DNA from: Levilactobacillus senmaizukei DSM 21775 = NBRC 103853
GTDB lineage: Bacteria; Bacillota; Bacilli; Lactobacillales; Lactobacillaceae
DNA length: 60,616 nt
Direction of reading: 5' to 3'
NCBI RefSeq assembly: GCF_001592085.1
Contig: NZ_BCWD01000014.1
Span: 1-60,616, forward strand
Shown: positions 1 through 7,754 of the stretch, in pieces
Layout of the letters: each line of letters begins with the position of its first letter
Position numbering within the stretch: position 1 is the first letter of the stretch
Position numbers and translations under genes: made by a program
Notes under the pieces: model-generated
Database searches by the model: none
What the model was told of the DNA's origin: nothing
Seen by the model: the letters and a program-made list of their open reading frames with translations, nothing else

Positions 1-1
1 C

Positions 2-100
2 AGACTTTTCCAAGACGGTGATTCTGAATTCAAAGTATCCAGTTGGCCGACCAACCAGCAACGAACGACACGCCGCATCAAAAAAGATTCAGCAACGTAA
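2..100 (+). CDS. Possible 3' end of a plus-strand gene (partial)
   Basis: One plus frame is open from the window edge to a TAA at 98-100. It encodes about 32 residues with a basic tail (TTRRIKKDSAT). The stop lies in the loop of the strong hairpin that follows, as is common for the last gene of a transcript. No family can be recognised from so short a piece and the upstream part is outside the window, so this is only a candidate. Confidence 0.25.
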   Translation, partial: RLFQDGDSEFKVSSWPTNQQRTTRRIKKDSAT

Positions 101-119
101 AGTCGTTGCTGAATCTTTT
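82..119. terminator. Bidirectional rho-independent terminator
   Basis: A perfect 16-bp stem (82-97 with 104-119) has a 6-nt loop and A/T-rich ends on both sides. It can stop transcription from the left and also end the minus-strand beta-propeller gene whose stop is at 132. Confidence 0.8.
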
Positions 120-131
120 GATTTGACTCGA

Positions 132-1061
132 CTATTTTTCACTAACTCGCTGCATTGTGCTATTACTAAAGACCACGTACACCCCCTGCTTACCGGCACT
201 CACAGATACTGGTAAGGCACTGGTATCACTCGTGGTCTCCCAAACCAAGTCTCCAGTCGTAGCGGCCAATCGTTCATAAGCCGTCTGCCGATCATTGGTC
301 TGGTAAACATGATAGAGATCGCCACTGGGCCCGACGGCTAACAGAGAATTGTGGCCACCGACGGACGTTGACCAAACCTGGTTCCCCTCAAAGTCAAACT
401 TGAAGAGCACCCCGCTGGTTGCAACCCAAATGGCATCGTTAACGACGATGTTTTGCAGTTTGCCAGTAACCGCCTGCTGCCATTGCTCTTGACCATCGGC
501 ATCCAGCTTGGTCACAACCCCATTCGACCCAACATACGTATTCCCCTTGCCATCACAGGCCAACGTGTCGATCGGCGCATCAAAACTAGTAGTCCAATCA
601 AGTTCGCCCGTCTTCGTGACCTTCTGAACCGATTGGCCCGTCACATTACCGACGATAATATTGTCAAGCTGGTCGGCCGCCATCGTCACGATGTAGCGAT
701 TCAACAAATCATTGGTCCACTCAGTATCCAATTGACGATTGAGCTTGGACAGATCGCCTGAAATGTCACCAAACAGTAAGTTGTCTTGATGATCCACAGC
801 CAACGCACGAATTGCACTCAGAAATCGATGCGACCAAAGGGTGTTCTGCGCTGGATCGATTTTAGCAGCAAAGCCGTTGGCTCCCCCGACAATGGCATTA
901 CCATCCTGGTCGGTCCGCACCACGTACAGGCTTTGCTCGAACTCCTCAGTCCACTGAACCTGTGGGCCCCCAGATGTTCGTGACGTTGAGAGTGGTGTGG
1001 TCGCGGTCGACTGATCCTTCTCCTCGTGACGATGCTTGCGCCAACCACTAAAAATTCCCAT
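132..1061 (-). CDS. PQQ-like beta-propeller repeat protein, no signal peptide
   Basis: A 309-aa protein made of repeated propeller blades with recurring patterns such as DxxGN, VGG/VGS and KLD/KFD followed by W. This resembles PQQ/WD-like beta-propellers used as binding scaffolds. The start is the ATG at 1061, not 1079, because GGAGG sits 7 nt upstream of it. The N-terminus (MGIFSGWRKHRHEEKD) is charged and followed by a Ser/Thr-rich linker; there is no signal peptide or membrane segment, so it should be cytosolic. No PQQ-dependent enzyme residues are evident, so a catalytic role is not claimed. It is monocistronic and ends at the 82-119 terminator. Confidence 0.6.
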   Translation of the reverse strand: MGIFSGWRKHRHEEKDQSTATTPLSTSRTSGGPQVQWTEEFEQSLYVVRTDQDGNAIVGGANGFAAKIDPAQNTLWSHRFLSAIRALAVDHQDNLLFGDISGDLSKLNRQLDTEWTNDLLNRYIVTMAADQLDNIIVGNVTGQSVQKVTKTGELDWTTSFDAPIDTLACDGKGNTYVGSNGVVTKLDADGQEQWQQAVTGKLQNIVVNDAIWVATSGVLFKFDFEGNQVWSTSVGGHNSLLAVGPSGDLYHVYQTNDRQTAYERLAATTGDLVWETTSDTSALPVSVSAGKQGVYVVFSNSTMQRVSEK

Positions 1062-1221
1062 GGAAATTCCTCCAATCATTCAGCTTCGAAATAAAGGTGT
1101 AATGAAATAATTATTAGATGAGTACGGTTGATACTTTAAACGGTCTACTTACCATTATTTTAGCAGACTTTCATTTAAATGAAATAAAGATTCCGATATT
1201 TCGAGTGCCAATTAAGTTGCC

Positions 1222-1821
1222 TTACAAACGAATCAGTTGATCGTAGACTGGTAGGAGTGCTTGTACATGGTCCCGAATCGTTTGGGCCTGTTGCGCCGCC
1301 GATAATTGAAAAAAGTCGCTACCTCGCAAGTAGTTACGGCCAACTTGCCACTCCGCATGTCGAGCCGTTTGGGTCGCCATCAACGCCTGATAATTCTCCC
1401 GATTCAGTGGTCGTCCCGAGTGCTTGTCGGTGTGATCACCCCCGCATTCGAAGTCCGCTGGCAATTGCAGCACTAAGTCTTCGCTCAATTGGCTCAATAA
1501 GGTTTGACGATTCTTGGCCTCTTCTAAGACCGCCAGCCAAATGAAGAACCGATCATCCCAGAAACCCACTTCAATGTGGGGGAGCATCTTGTATCCCCGC
1601 TTGGACGTGCTAAATGCTACCCAGGTATCAGTTGGCGGATTTTTAGTCCGGCGCCGATGCAGTGAAACATGTTCATAGATGGGCATTGCCAATTCGGCAA
1701 AGACCGGTTGCAGGTCTGCCGCGGTTTCCAGAAATTTCGGATCAATCTGCGCCTGGATTTTACCCAAGCGTCCTGGTAGGGTCAGATCGTCAAATACACG
1801 AAAGTCTTGATCCTGATACAT
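1222..1821 (-). CDS. DUF1054 (YktB/UPF0637) family protein
   Basis: A 199-aa protein matching the compact DUF1054 family of Firmicutes: an N-terminal F-x-V-F-D segment, a central region with HVSLHRRRTKNPP and the motif W-V-A-F-S, then GYKMLPHIEVGFWDDRFF. Family length is about 200 aa, so it is complete. Its biochemical role is unknown. It is transcribed divergently from the YueI-like gene, with only about 70 bp between start codons, so the two share a promoter region. An SD-like AGGAGG is about 5 nt upstream of the ATG. Confidence 0.7.
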   Translation of the reverse strand: MYQDQDFRVFDDLTLPGRLGKIQAQIDPKFLETAADLQPVFAELAMPIYEHVSLHRRRTKNPPTDTWVAFSTSKRGYKMLPHIEVGFWDDRFFIWLAVLEEAKNRQTLLSQLSEDLVLQLPADFECGGDHTDKHSGRPLNRENYQALMATQTARHAEWQVGRNYLRGSDFFQLSAAQQAQTIRDHVQALLPVYDQLIRL

Positions 1822-1894
1822 GGTGACGCCTCCTTTGAACCCAATTTTAATTCCATGGTATACTAGTCTAACTACATTGAAAAGAGGTATTTGG

Positions 1895-2356
1895 ATGGCG
1901 GAAAAGAGCTTAATGGAACAGCATATTCAAAAGGCACAATACGGAACGCCTAAGGTCAATCCCGATGAACAACGACACTACCTTGGGACGTTTCGTGAAC
2001 GAATCTCTTTGATGATGACCATTGCAGAAGTGACAAGTCATCAACATCTTGACGCATTCACCACGGAAATCACCGCCCATCCTGACTACCAATTAATTTT
2101 AAACGGTCATATTGATCAGGCTAACCTCGCCCCCTACCTTAAGCTAGCCAGTCAACACCAGGTTCGCCTCACGATCCGGCAGGAAGCCATCTATGGTGAA
2201 GCGCCCGACGAGCTCGGTCTCATCGTGGCAAGTAATCAGGCCATCAATCAGAATCCCATTAGTCTTAATAAAAAGTATCCCCAAAAGATTGCCCCGACCC
2301 CGCCTACTGTTGCGCCAAAGCGCTCATGGTGGCAACGGTTGTGGCACCGTGATTAG
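1895..2356 (+). CDS. YueI/DUF1694 family protein
   Basis: A 153-aa protein from the ATG at 1895, chosen because AAAGAGG lies 8 nt upstream; the open frame extends further 5' without a ribosome site. The sequence shows the DUF1694 pattern: the N-terminal tract QKAQYGTPKVNPDEQRHYLG, then a segment in which the protein would bind or sequester a small ligand, and a basic Trp-rich C-terminus (RSWWQRLWHRD). Function is unknown in the family. The stop is immediately followed by the rarA ribosome site, so the two genes are probably co-transcribed. Confidence 0.65.
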   Translation: MAEKSLMEQHIQKAQYGTPKVNPDEQRHYLGTFRERISLMMTIAEVTSHQHLDAFTTEITAHPDYQLILNGHIDQANLAPYLKLASQHQVRLTIRQEAIYGEAPDELGLIVASNQAINQNPISLNKKYPQKIAPTPPTVAPKRSWWQRLWHRD

Positions 2357-2373
2357 TGAAAGGAGTCTCCCCA

Positions 2374-3645
2374 TTGTCTGAACCATTAGCCTATCGCATG
2401 CGCCCCCAACGCCTCAGCGACGTTGTCGGCCAGCAACACCTCGTGGGCCCCGGAAAAATCATTGCGCGGATGGTTGCGGCTAAGCTACTGTCCTCGATGA
2501 TTCTCTACGGTCCCCCTGGTACGGGAAAAACCAGTATTGCTAGTGCCATCGCGGGGTCTACCAAGTATGCCTTTCGCAAGCTAAATGCCGCCACCGATTC
2601 CAAGAAAGATCTGCAGATCGTGGCCGAAGAAGCCAAAATGAGCGGCACCGTCATTTTATTATTAGACGAAATTCATCGGCTGGACAAAACCAAACAAGAC
2701 TTCTTGCTTCCCCACCTAGAAAGCGGCCGCATCATTCTGATCGGGGCAACTACCGAAAACCCCTATATCAATATCAATCCGGCCATTCGGAGTCGCACAC
2801 AAATCTTCGAGGTTAAGCCCCTAACATTAACCGATATCGAAACCGCACTGGAACGAGCCCTGACCGATCCAGAACGGGGGCTCGGAAAGCTCCCAATTAA
2901 GCTTGACGATGATGCGAAGCGTTTCATGGCCGATGCCACCAACGGCGATCTTCGGAGTGCCCTGAACGGCCTCGAACTAGCCGCACAATCCACACCCCCA
3001 GCCGAAGACGGCACCATTCACATCACGCAGGCCATCGCCGAGGAATGTTTCCAGCGAAAAGCCATCGCCGGTGACAAGAATGGTGATGCCCATTATGATG
3101 TTATTTCCGCCTTTCAAAAGTCTATTCGGGGCAGCGACACCGATGCAGCACTCCACTATTTGGCTCAGCTCGTCGCGGCCGGCGATCTGCCAATCATTTG
3201 CCGACGACTCATGGTCATTGCCTACGAAGACGTCGGCTTGGCGAATCCACCAGCGGCTTCGCGCACGGTGCAAGCCGTTCAGGCAGCCCAGCAGCTTGGT
3301 CTGCCTGAGGGACGAATTCCCTTGGCCAATGCGGTCATTGAGTTGTGCCTATCGCCAAAATCAAACTCCGCCATGGTAGCCATGGATGCTGCCCTAACCG
3401 ATGTGAACGCCGGTCATAATGGCGCCGTGCCGGATCACTTGAAGGACGCCCACTATGCGGGCGCTAAAAAACTAGGCCACGGGAACGACTATAAGTATCC
3501 GCATAATTTCCCGAACGACTGGGTGAAGCAGGATTACCTGCCAGCTGGTTTAAAAGGATCTGAATATTACCAACCGAAGATGAATGGTCGTTTTGAAACC
3601 CAGCTGGCTGAACAGTACCACCGGCTGCGTAAAGCCAACCAGTGA
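2374..3645 (+). CDS. rarA: Replication-associated recombination protein A (AAA+ ATPase)
   Basis: A 423-aa AAA+ clamp-loader-like ATPase acting at stalled replication forks. Walker A is LYGPPGTGKT near residues 44-53, Walker B is ILLLDEIHR, and the sensor region reads GATTENPY. The C-terminal MgsA tetramerisation region (DDHLK-like PDHLKDAHY, GHGNDYKYPH) is complete. The start is TTG 2374, 8 nt after AAAGGAG; a GTG at 2356 would place that ribosome site inside the gene. It begins just after the YueI-like gene and is followed by the 6S RNA gene, a neighbourhood seen in other Firmicutes. Confidence 0.95.
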   Translation: MSEPLAYRMRPQRLSDVVGQQHLVGPGKIIARMVAAKLLSSMILYGPPGTGKTSIASAIAGSTKYAFRKLNAATDSKKDLQIVAEEAKMSGTVILLLDEIHRLDKTKQDFLLPHLESGRIILIGATTENPYININPAIRSRTQIFEVKPLTLTDIETALERALTDPERGLGKLPIKLDDDAKRFMADATNGDLRSALNGLELAAQSTPPAEDGTIHITQAIAEECFQRKAIAGDKNGDAHYDVISAFQKSIRGSDTDAALHYLAQLVAAGDLPIICRRLMVIAYEDVGLANPPAASRTVQAVQAAQQLGLPEGRIPLANAVIELCLSPKSNSAMVAMDAALTDVNAGHNGAVPDHLKDAHYAGAKKLGHGNDYKYPHNFPNDWVKQDYLPAGLKGSEYYQPKMNGRFETQLAEQYHRLRKANQ

Positions 3646-3651
3646 CCCTAA

Positions 3652-3680
3652 TTGAAATTTAGATATTTATATGCTAAGAT
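3652..3680 (+). promoter_or_regulatory. Sigma-A promoter of the 6S RNA
   Basis: TTGAAA (3652-3657) and TAAGAT (3675-3680) are separated by exactly 17 nt. The expected start is near 3687, just before the 5' strand of the RNA closing stem. Confidence 0.65.
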
Positions 3681-3686
3681 ACAGGT

Positions 3687-3888
3687 GGTTCTAAGGTGTA
3701 CGCGTTGTCTCACTACAAGTTGCCGAACAAGTAATTCTTAAACGGGAATGTCTAACGGTAGAGAACATGACAGGCCTTATCACTTGGAAGTCAGACGCTC
3801 TATCAAGCTTTCCCCCCTGCATTGTCATCGCGGGTCAACATGACTAGACAATTAACGGCACCACTTAGATCATTCAAAGCCTAGCTTT
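3687..3888 (+). ncRNA. ssrS: 6S RNA (Lacto-usp type)
   Basis: A non-coding stretch of about 200 nt has its own promoter and terminator. Its ends can pair as a closing stem: TCTAAG at 3690-3695 with CTTAGA at 3864-3869, extended by GTG/CAC with a 2-nt bulge. 6S RNA is a long interrupted hairpin that mimics an open promoter and binds RNA polymerase. Two contexts support the call: 6S genes next to rarA in Firmicutes, and the Lactobacillus Lacto-usp RNA upstream of usp genes, which has been reinterpreted as 6S. The boundaries are approximate. A covariance-model search would settle it. Confidence 0.7.
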
Positions 3889-3890
3889 GA

Positions 3891-3921
3891 GGGCCATTCC
3901 ATTGAATGGTCCTTTTCTTTT
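3891..3921 (+). terminator. Terminator of the 6S RNA gene
   Basis: GGGCCATTC (3891-3899) pairs with GAATGGTCC (3904-3912) around a 4-nt loop, followed by TTTTCTTTT. It separates the 6S RNA from the small membrane protein gene. Confidence 0.75.
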
Positions 3922-3944
3922 CAAAAATGAAGGAGGCATCCCTT

Positions 3945-4232
3945 GTGGCCATTACGATTCTGATGATTTGTTATACCCTGATCGCCCTGTGGTTCGGCTG
4001 GTACCTATTTAGCCACCGGCAACGGACGTTCTTAGTCTTTCACCCGGAAAACACCCCTGCCCTGAGTAAAGTCGTTGCGACAGGTGGCGTCTTACTCCTG
4101 ATTGTGGGTGTCCTGTCCGCAGTTGCAACATTCTTAAACAACACCGTCTTCATTGCTGCCGTCCTCTTGATCGGTATCATTATCATCGTTAGCCTCCAGG
4201 TTATCCTGGTTCGTTGGCTCCCCAAGAGTTAA
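3945..4232 (+). CDS. Small membrane protein, three predicted TM segments
   Basis: A 95-aa hydrophobic protein. The GTG at 3945 is the best start because AAGGAGG (3930-3936) is 8 nt upstream; the ATG at 3927 would include that site in the coding sequence. Three hydrophobic helices are visible: an N-terminal one starting right after the start codon, a second around GGVLLLIVGVLSAVATF, and a C-terminal one (FIAAVLLIGIIIIVSL). A short loop after TM1 has basic residues (SHRQRT). I do not recognise the family. It lies between the 6S RNA and the usp gene and may be co-transcribed with neither. Confidence 0.6.
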   Translation: MAITILMICYTLIALWFGWYLFSHRQRTFLVFHPENTPALSKVVATGGVLLLIVGVLSAVATFLNNTVFIAAVLLIGIIIIVSLQVILVRWLPKS

Positions 4233-4327
4233 CCGGTTACATATCCATGACCTTTTTTGCTATTTTACTTTTTATTTACCCCTAAATAACGTATGATAAG
4301 AGTATAAAGTAATGAGAGGTGAGCAAT

Positions 4328-4807
4328 ATGTTACAACAATATAAACACATTTTAGTTCCAGTTGACGGTTCTTATGAGGCTGAATTAGCTTTCAAGAAAG
4401 CGGTTGCTGTGGCTAAGCGTAACGATGCTGATTTACATCTCGTTCACGTCGTAGACACCCGGGCTTTCCAAAACATTTCTAGTTTTGATACCAGTATGGT
4501 CGAACAAGTTACCGAAACGGCCAAGAAGACCCTCGATAAGTACGTGGCCGATGCCAAGGCTGAAGGCTTGGAAAATGTTGACTACGCCATCGAATATGGG
4601 GCGCCCAAGACCATTATCGCCCGTGACGTTCCTCGGGATAACGATACCGACTTGATCATGATTGGGGCCACCGGTCTAAACGCCGTTGAACGCCTCTTGA
4701 TTGGGTCCGTGACTGAATATGTTACCCGGACGGCCGTTTGTGACGTGATTGTTGTGCGGACTGATTTGGACAATGAACCTGCCAAGCCCCAACATCCAGA
4801 AAAATAA
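4328..4807 (+). CDS. Universal stress protein, UspA family
   Basis: A 159-aa single-domain Usp. It opens with the typical KHILVPVDGS strand and loop and carries the ATP-binding signature GATGLNAVERLLIGSVTEYV (G-2x-G-9x-G-S/T type) near the C-terminus, so nucleotide binding is likely. The start is ATG 4328 after GAGAGGTGAG; an in-frame GTG at 4319 overlaps the ribosome site. It is monocistronic, with a likely -10 TATGAT at 4292-4297 and a strong terminator after the stop. Members are usually induced by stress or growth arrest. Confidence 0.9.
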   Translation: MLQQYKHILVPVDGSYEAELAFKKAVAVAKRNDADLHLVHVVDTRAFQNISSFDTSMVEQVTETAKKTLDKYVADAKAEGLENVDYAIEYGAPKTIIARDVPRDNDTDLIMIGATGLNAVERLLIGSVTEYVTRTAVCDVIVVRTDLDNEPAKPQHPEK

Positions 4808-4827
4808 GTCATAGTTTTCTAAACGCA

Positions 4828-4864
4828 AAGACGCCACTGCAATGATTGCAGTGGCGTCTTTTTT
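4828..4864 (+). terminator. Terminator after usp
   Basis: A long GC-rich stem (GACGCCACTGCAA with TTGCAGTGGCGTC) around a 4-nt loop is followed by six or more T residues. A-rich flanks also allow it to end the converging minus-strand regulator gene. Confidence 0.85.
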
Positions 4865-4874
4865 ATGGACTCAA

Positions 4875-5732
4875 TTAGTCGGCAACCAGTGACCCCAATG
4901 AGGGTGCCAATCGCTCCTGCAAAGCCACGTTGTGCGTAACCAACGCTAACGTCTTCGCAATCATCAAGCTTCGCTTGGCCGCAGCCGTCGCTAACAAGGC
5001 CTGTTCGGCTTGCCCACGAACTTCGTACAAGACATCGATTAGATACAACGATGCTTGATGCTTCACGGCGGTCAAAGCCGATTCAACATTTTCAATGACC
5101 AACTGAGGCTGTTCCAATTCCAAATACATCTGAGCCATCCGGTAACGGGCCCAGATGAGCCGTTTAAAGTTGGCCTCATCATGCCATTCGAAATCATCTA
5201 GATAGGTCATCGCTTCGTTGAGATAATAGCGAGCCTTTTCCAATTCGTGACGTTCCATGTAAGCCGCTGCCATCCCCACATTACCAACGATGGCGTACAG
5301 ATCCCAAGGCATCCGATATGACCGGTGCAATAAGAGATTAAAGTGGAAAATAGCTTCATCGGGGCGTTGTTTAGCCCCTAACTCAACGAAACCACGATAA
5401 TAGTGATACCGTTCGCGGTCAAAGGAATTCTGAACATTGCTCATGTTAAGCTTGCCCAGTAATCCATCGGCACTCAAATAGTCTCCCTTACGAATGGCCA
5501 GTGAAATGGCCTCGAACTGTTCGTCCATCCCGCTCCCCAGACCGGATAACACATCATTCAGCGAGACATTTAATCGCCGGCAAATTTGTAGAATAATCTT
5601 GATGCTTGGAACCTTGTTTTTCTTCTCCATTAAACTGACCGTAGCCTGGGTACAGATGCCATCAGCCAACTCCTGTTGTGATAAATTTTTCTGTTTACGA
5701 TATTGTTTAACTTTACTCCCTAGTAGACGCAT
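4875..5732 (-). CDS. XRE-family regulator with TPR-like C-terminal domain
   Basis: A 285-aa regulator. Residues 1-65 form a helix-turn-helix (VKQYRKQKNLSQQELADGI, then a recognition helix TQATVSLMEKK). The rest is helical, with repeated aromatic and Leu positions (HYYRGFVELGAKQRPDEA, MAAAYMERHELEKARYYLNEA) typical of TPR units. This is the architecture of RNPP/Rgg-like regulators that bind peptides or partner proteins, but no cognate peptide gene is visible beside it. A long AT-rich upstream region with inverted repeats (5872-5985) suggests a complex promoter or RNA element. It converges with usp. Confidence 0.8.
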   Translation of the reverse strand: MRLLGSKVKQYRKQKNLSQQELADGICTQATVSLMEKKNKVPSIKIILQICRRLNVSLNDVLSGLGSGMDEQFEAISLAIRKGDYLSADGLLGKLNMSNVQNSFDRERYHYYRGFVELGAKQRPDEAIFHFNLLLHRSYRMPWDLYAIVGNVGMAAAYMERHELEKARYYLNEAMTYLDDFEWHDEANFKRLIWARYRMAQMYLELEQPQLVIENVESALTAVKHQASLYLIDVLYEVRGQAEQALLATAAAKRSLMIAKTLALVTHNVALQERLAPSLGSLVAD

Positions 5733-6085
5733 GTCTTCTCTCCCTCACAAAGCGTAACGTTGGTCAACTGCCGATTTATTCTGATAAAACCGAACATTAT
5801 ACAAAGCGCGATTGATGAAAATAGTTCGCTACTAATTTACCAAGCCTGTGAAAAAAACATTGAAAACTGAATGGCCTAGTCCAGTTGGTTTATCATTAAT
5901 TATTATAATAAGCGTTCTACCAACGATTACAAGTAATATACGTTATTATGAAGGAAATCTCATCTGTCTAGGCCACTTTTTCATTTTGATATAAATATAT
6001 TTATATTTAGCTAGATTATGCGTAGATAATTAATATATTTGTTGCGATCGTTCGTCTATTTGGAGACAACCTAATTACCGGATTA
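5733..6085. other. Intergenic region with nested inverted repeats
   Basis: No gene is seen in these 353 nt. TGGCCTAG (5872-5879) and CTAGGCCA (5968-5975) form an outer dyad; GTTGGT (5884-5889) and ACCAAC (5918-5923 region) an inner one; and an AT palindrome (TTATTATAATAA) lies between. A T-rich tract follows the outer 3' arm on the plus strand. A minus-strand promoter for the XRE gene is possible (TTGTAA at 5932-5927, TATAAT at 5907-5902, spacer 19). Confidence 0.4.
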
Positions 6086-7693
6086 TTAAATATAGCTATA
6101 AACAAAGTTCTGGAGAATGGCCCAACTCACTCGCCAGGGCTTTTGCGTCGTGACCTGGCGTAATTGCCCAAGATTATTCGTGATCTGACCATCGGCGCCC
6201 AATTCCCAACTCCGCGTCATGGTTGCCAGTGAATCGGGTGTCCAAACGTAGGCCGCGTGCCCTTGCTGCTTAGCAGCCAAGATGAACTGTCGGCTCACTG
6301 AAATTTGTTGTAAGGAATAAAAATTGGCGGGCAAGGCCTGTGGATTAACCCAATTGAAGGGCGTAATGTACCCTACCATTAGTCCGGGAACCCGTCGTCG
6401 TAGCTGTGCCACCACTCGGTAGTCGAGCGAATGGACACATGATCCATCGCGCCGCAGCCGCTGGCCATACTGCTTTCCAAACCGTCGTACCATGTCGGCT
6501 GAATCCGCCGGGGTCGTTTTAATCTCCACCAACAGGGGTTGATGCAGACGCTCGGCCAATCGCAGATAGGCCGGCCAACTAGCCAGATGAGCCCGTTGAC
6601 CATTTTCCCTAATCGCTAGTTGTTGCAGTTGATGGAGTGTTAACTGACGTGGTGTCACCCGCCGCTTGGCCAGTGTCGCCAAATTTTCGTCATGTAAGAC
6701 CACCCACTGACCATCACGCGTTTCGTGTAAATCCATCTCAACGAAGTCTGGGCGTTCACGATGAATCTTACGCAACGCCCCCAAGGTGTTTTGAACTCCC
6801 CGGCGGTGATCGACCCCCCGGTGGCTGATCAGGACCTGCTTCGTAAAGGTGGGCCCAGCCGTCATCGTTTGCCAACTCACCCCACCGGCTAATGCCAGTG
6901 TGGCAATACTCAAAACGATCCTCAGTCCGTGACGAACCTCAACTGTTCGGCGAAGTTCCGGAGCACCACACCAACTCCAAATGAGTGTCGTTATCCCTAA
7001 GACGGTCAGGCACTGAAAGCCCAACCAACTCACCATGATGCCAGCCGTTGTCACCATTTTCATCGACGTCGCCGAATCCGGTGGCCAGGCTTGCAAGCCC
7101 TTGACTAATAATTGACTACCACCAAACCATAGACCCAATAAGCCTAAGCTAACGCCGATTGCTCGGACCATCTGTCCCGGGCGCCCGGGATGCTGCAATC
7201 CGGGTGTCAATCGCCGAAAAAACCTGGGACCGCCGATCAAACAAAACAGCGTCACCAGTAAGTAGCCGATTGCGACACTAATAACCACCGGGCGCCGGTG
7301 CAACCCCACCAGGTTGACCCACTCACTAGGTAACCAAATACGGGCCAACAGCTGACTGCTAAGGCCAAAAAGGCCCCAGGGAATCATCAGCACCGTTAGT
7401 CCCAACTCAAGGAGCAGCCACATTAGCTTATGGGCCCACACGAGCCGCCAGACCCTTTGCCAGGTAACTGGTTGGTCCGGGTGACTAAAGGTTAATGCCA
7501 AGGCTGCTAGCTGCCCAGCAACCATGACCAGTGTCACTAGTGTGCCCAGTACTTGACCGAACGTCCAGCCCGGCCGCTCGCCCAACCAGCGTAATCCTGT
7601 CAGGGCGGTAATCACCGCCAGCCAACCCCATAACAGCCCTGGCGTCAAGCCACGCTGCCACGCACCGATCAACTTATGCCAACGTCGTTGCAT
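6086..7693 (-). CDS. Membrane-anchored glycerophosphodiester phosphodiesterase
   Basis: A 535-aa protein. Roughly the first 280 residues contain about seven to eight hydrophobic helices (the GDPD-associated membrane domain). The C-terminal GDPD barrel carries the catalytic and metal motifs: SHRG near residue 290, VEMDLHETRDGQ and VVLHDENL, then the later VEIKT strand. The family hydrolyses glycerophosphodiesters and in Gram-positives may act on lipid- or teichoic-acid-derived glycerophosphate. The start is ATG 7693 after GGAGGGG; the longer frame overlaps ddl and lacks a ribosome site. It sits 61 nt downstream of ddl, probably in the same transcript. Confidence 0.85.
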   Translation of the reverse strand: MQRRWHKLIGAWQRGLTPGLLWGWLAVITALTGLRWLGERPGWTFGQVLGTLVTLVMVAGQLAALALTFSHPDQPVTWQRVWRLVWAHKLMWLLLELGLTVLMIPWGLFGLSSQLLARIWLPSEWVNLVGLHRRPVVISVAIGYLLVTLFCLIGGPRFFRRLTPGLQHPGRPGQMVRAIGVSLGLLGLWFGGSQLLVKGLQAWPPDSATSMKMVTTAGIMVSWLGFQCLTVLGITTLIWSWCGAPELRRTVEVRHGLRIVLSIATLALAGGVSWQTMTAGPTFTKQVLISHRGVDHRRGVQNTLGALRKIHRERPDFVEMDLHETRDGQWVVLHDENLATLAKRRVTPRQLTLHQLQQLAIRENGQRAHLASWPAYLRLAERLHQPLLVEIKTTPADSADMVRRFGKQYGQRLRRDGSCVHSLDYRVVAQLRRRVPGLMVGYITPFNWVNPQALPANFYSLQQISVSRQFILAAKQQGHAAYVWTPDSLATMTRSWELGADGQITNNLGQLRQVTTQKPWRVSWAILQNFVYSYI

Positions 7694-7754
7694 CAATAAT
7701 CCCCTCCAATAAAAAAATCGCTTGAGCCCGCAGCCCAACCGATTCTCGTTGACA

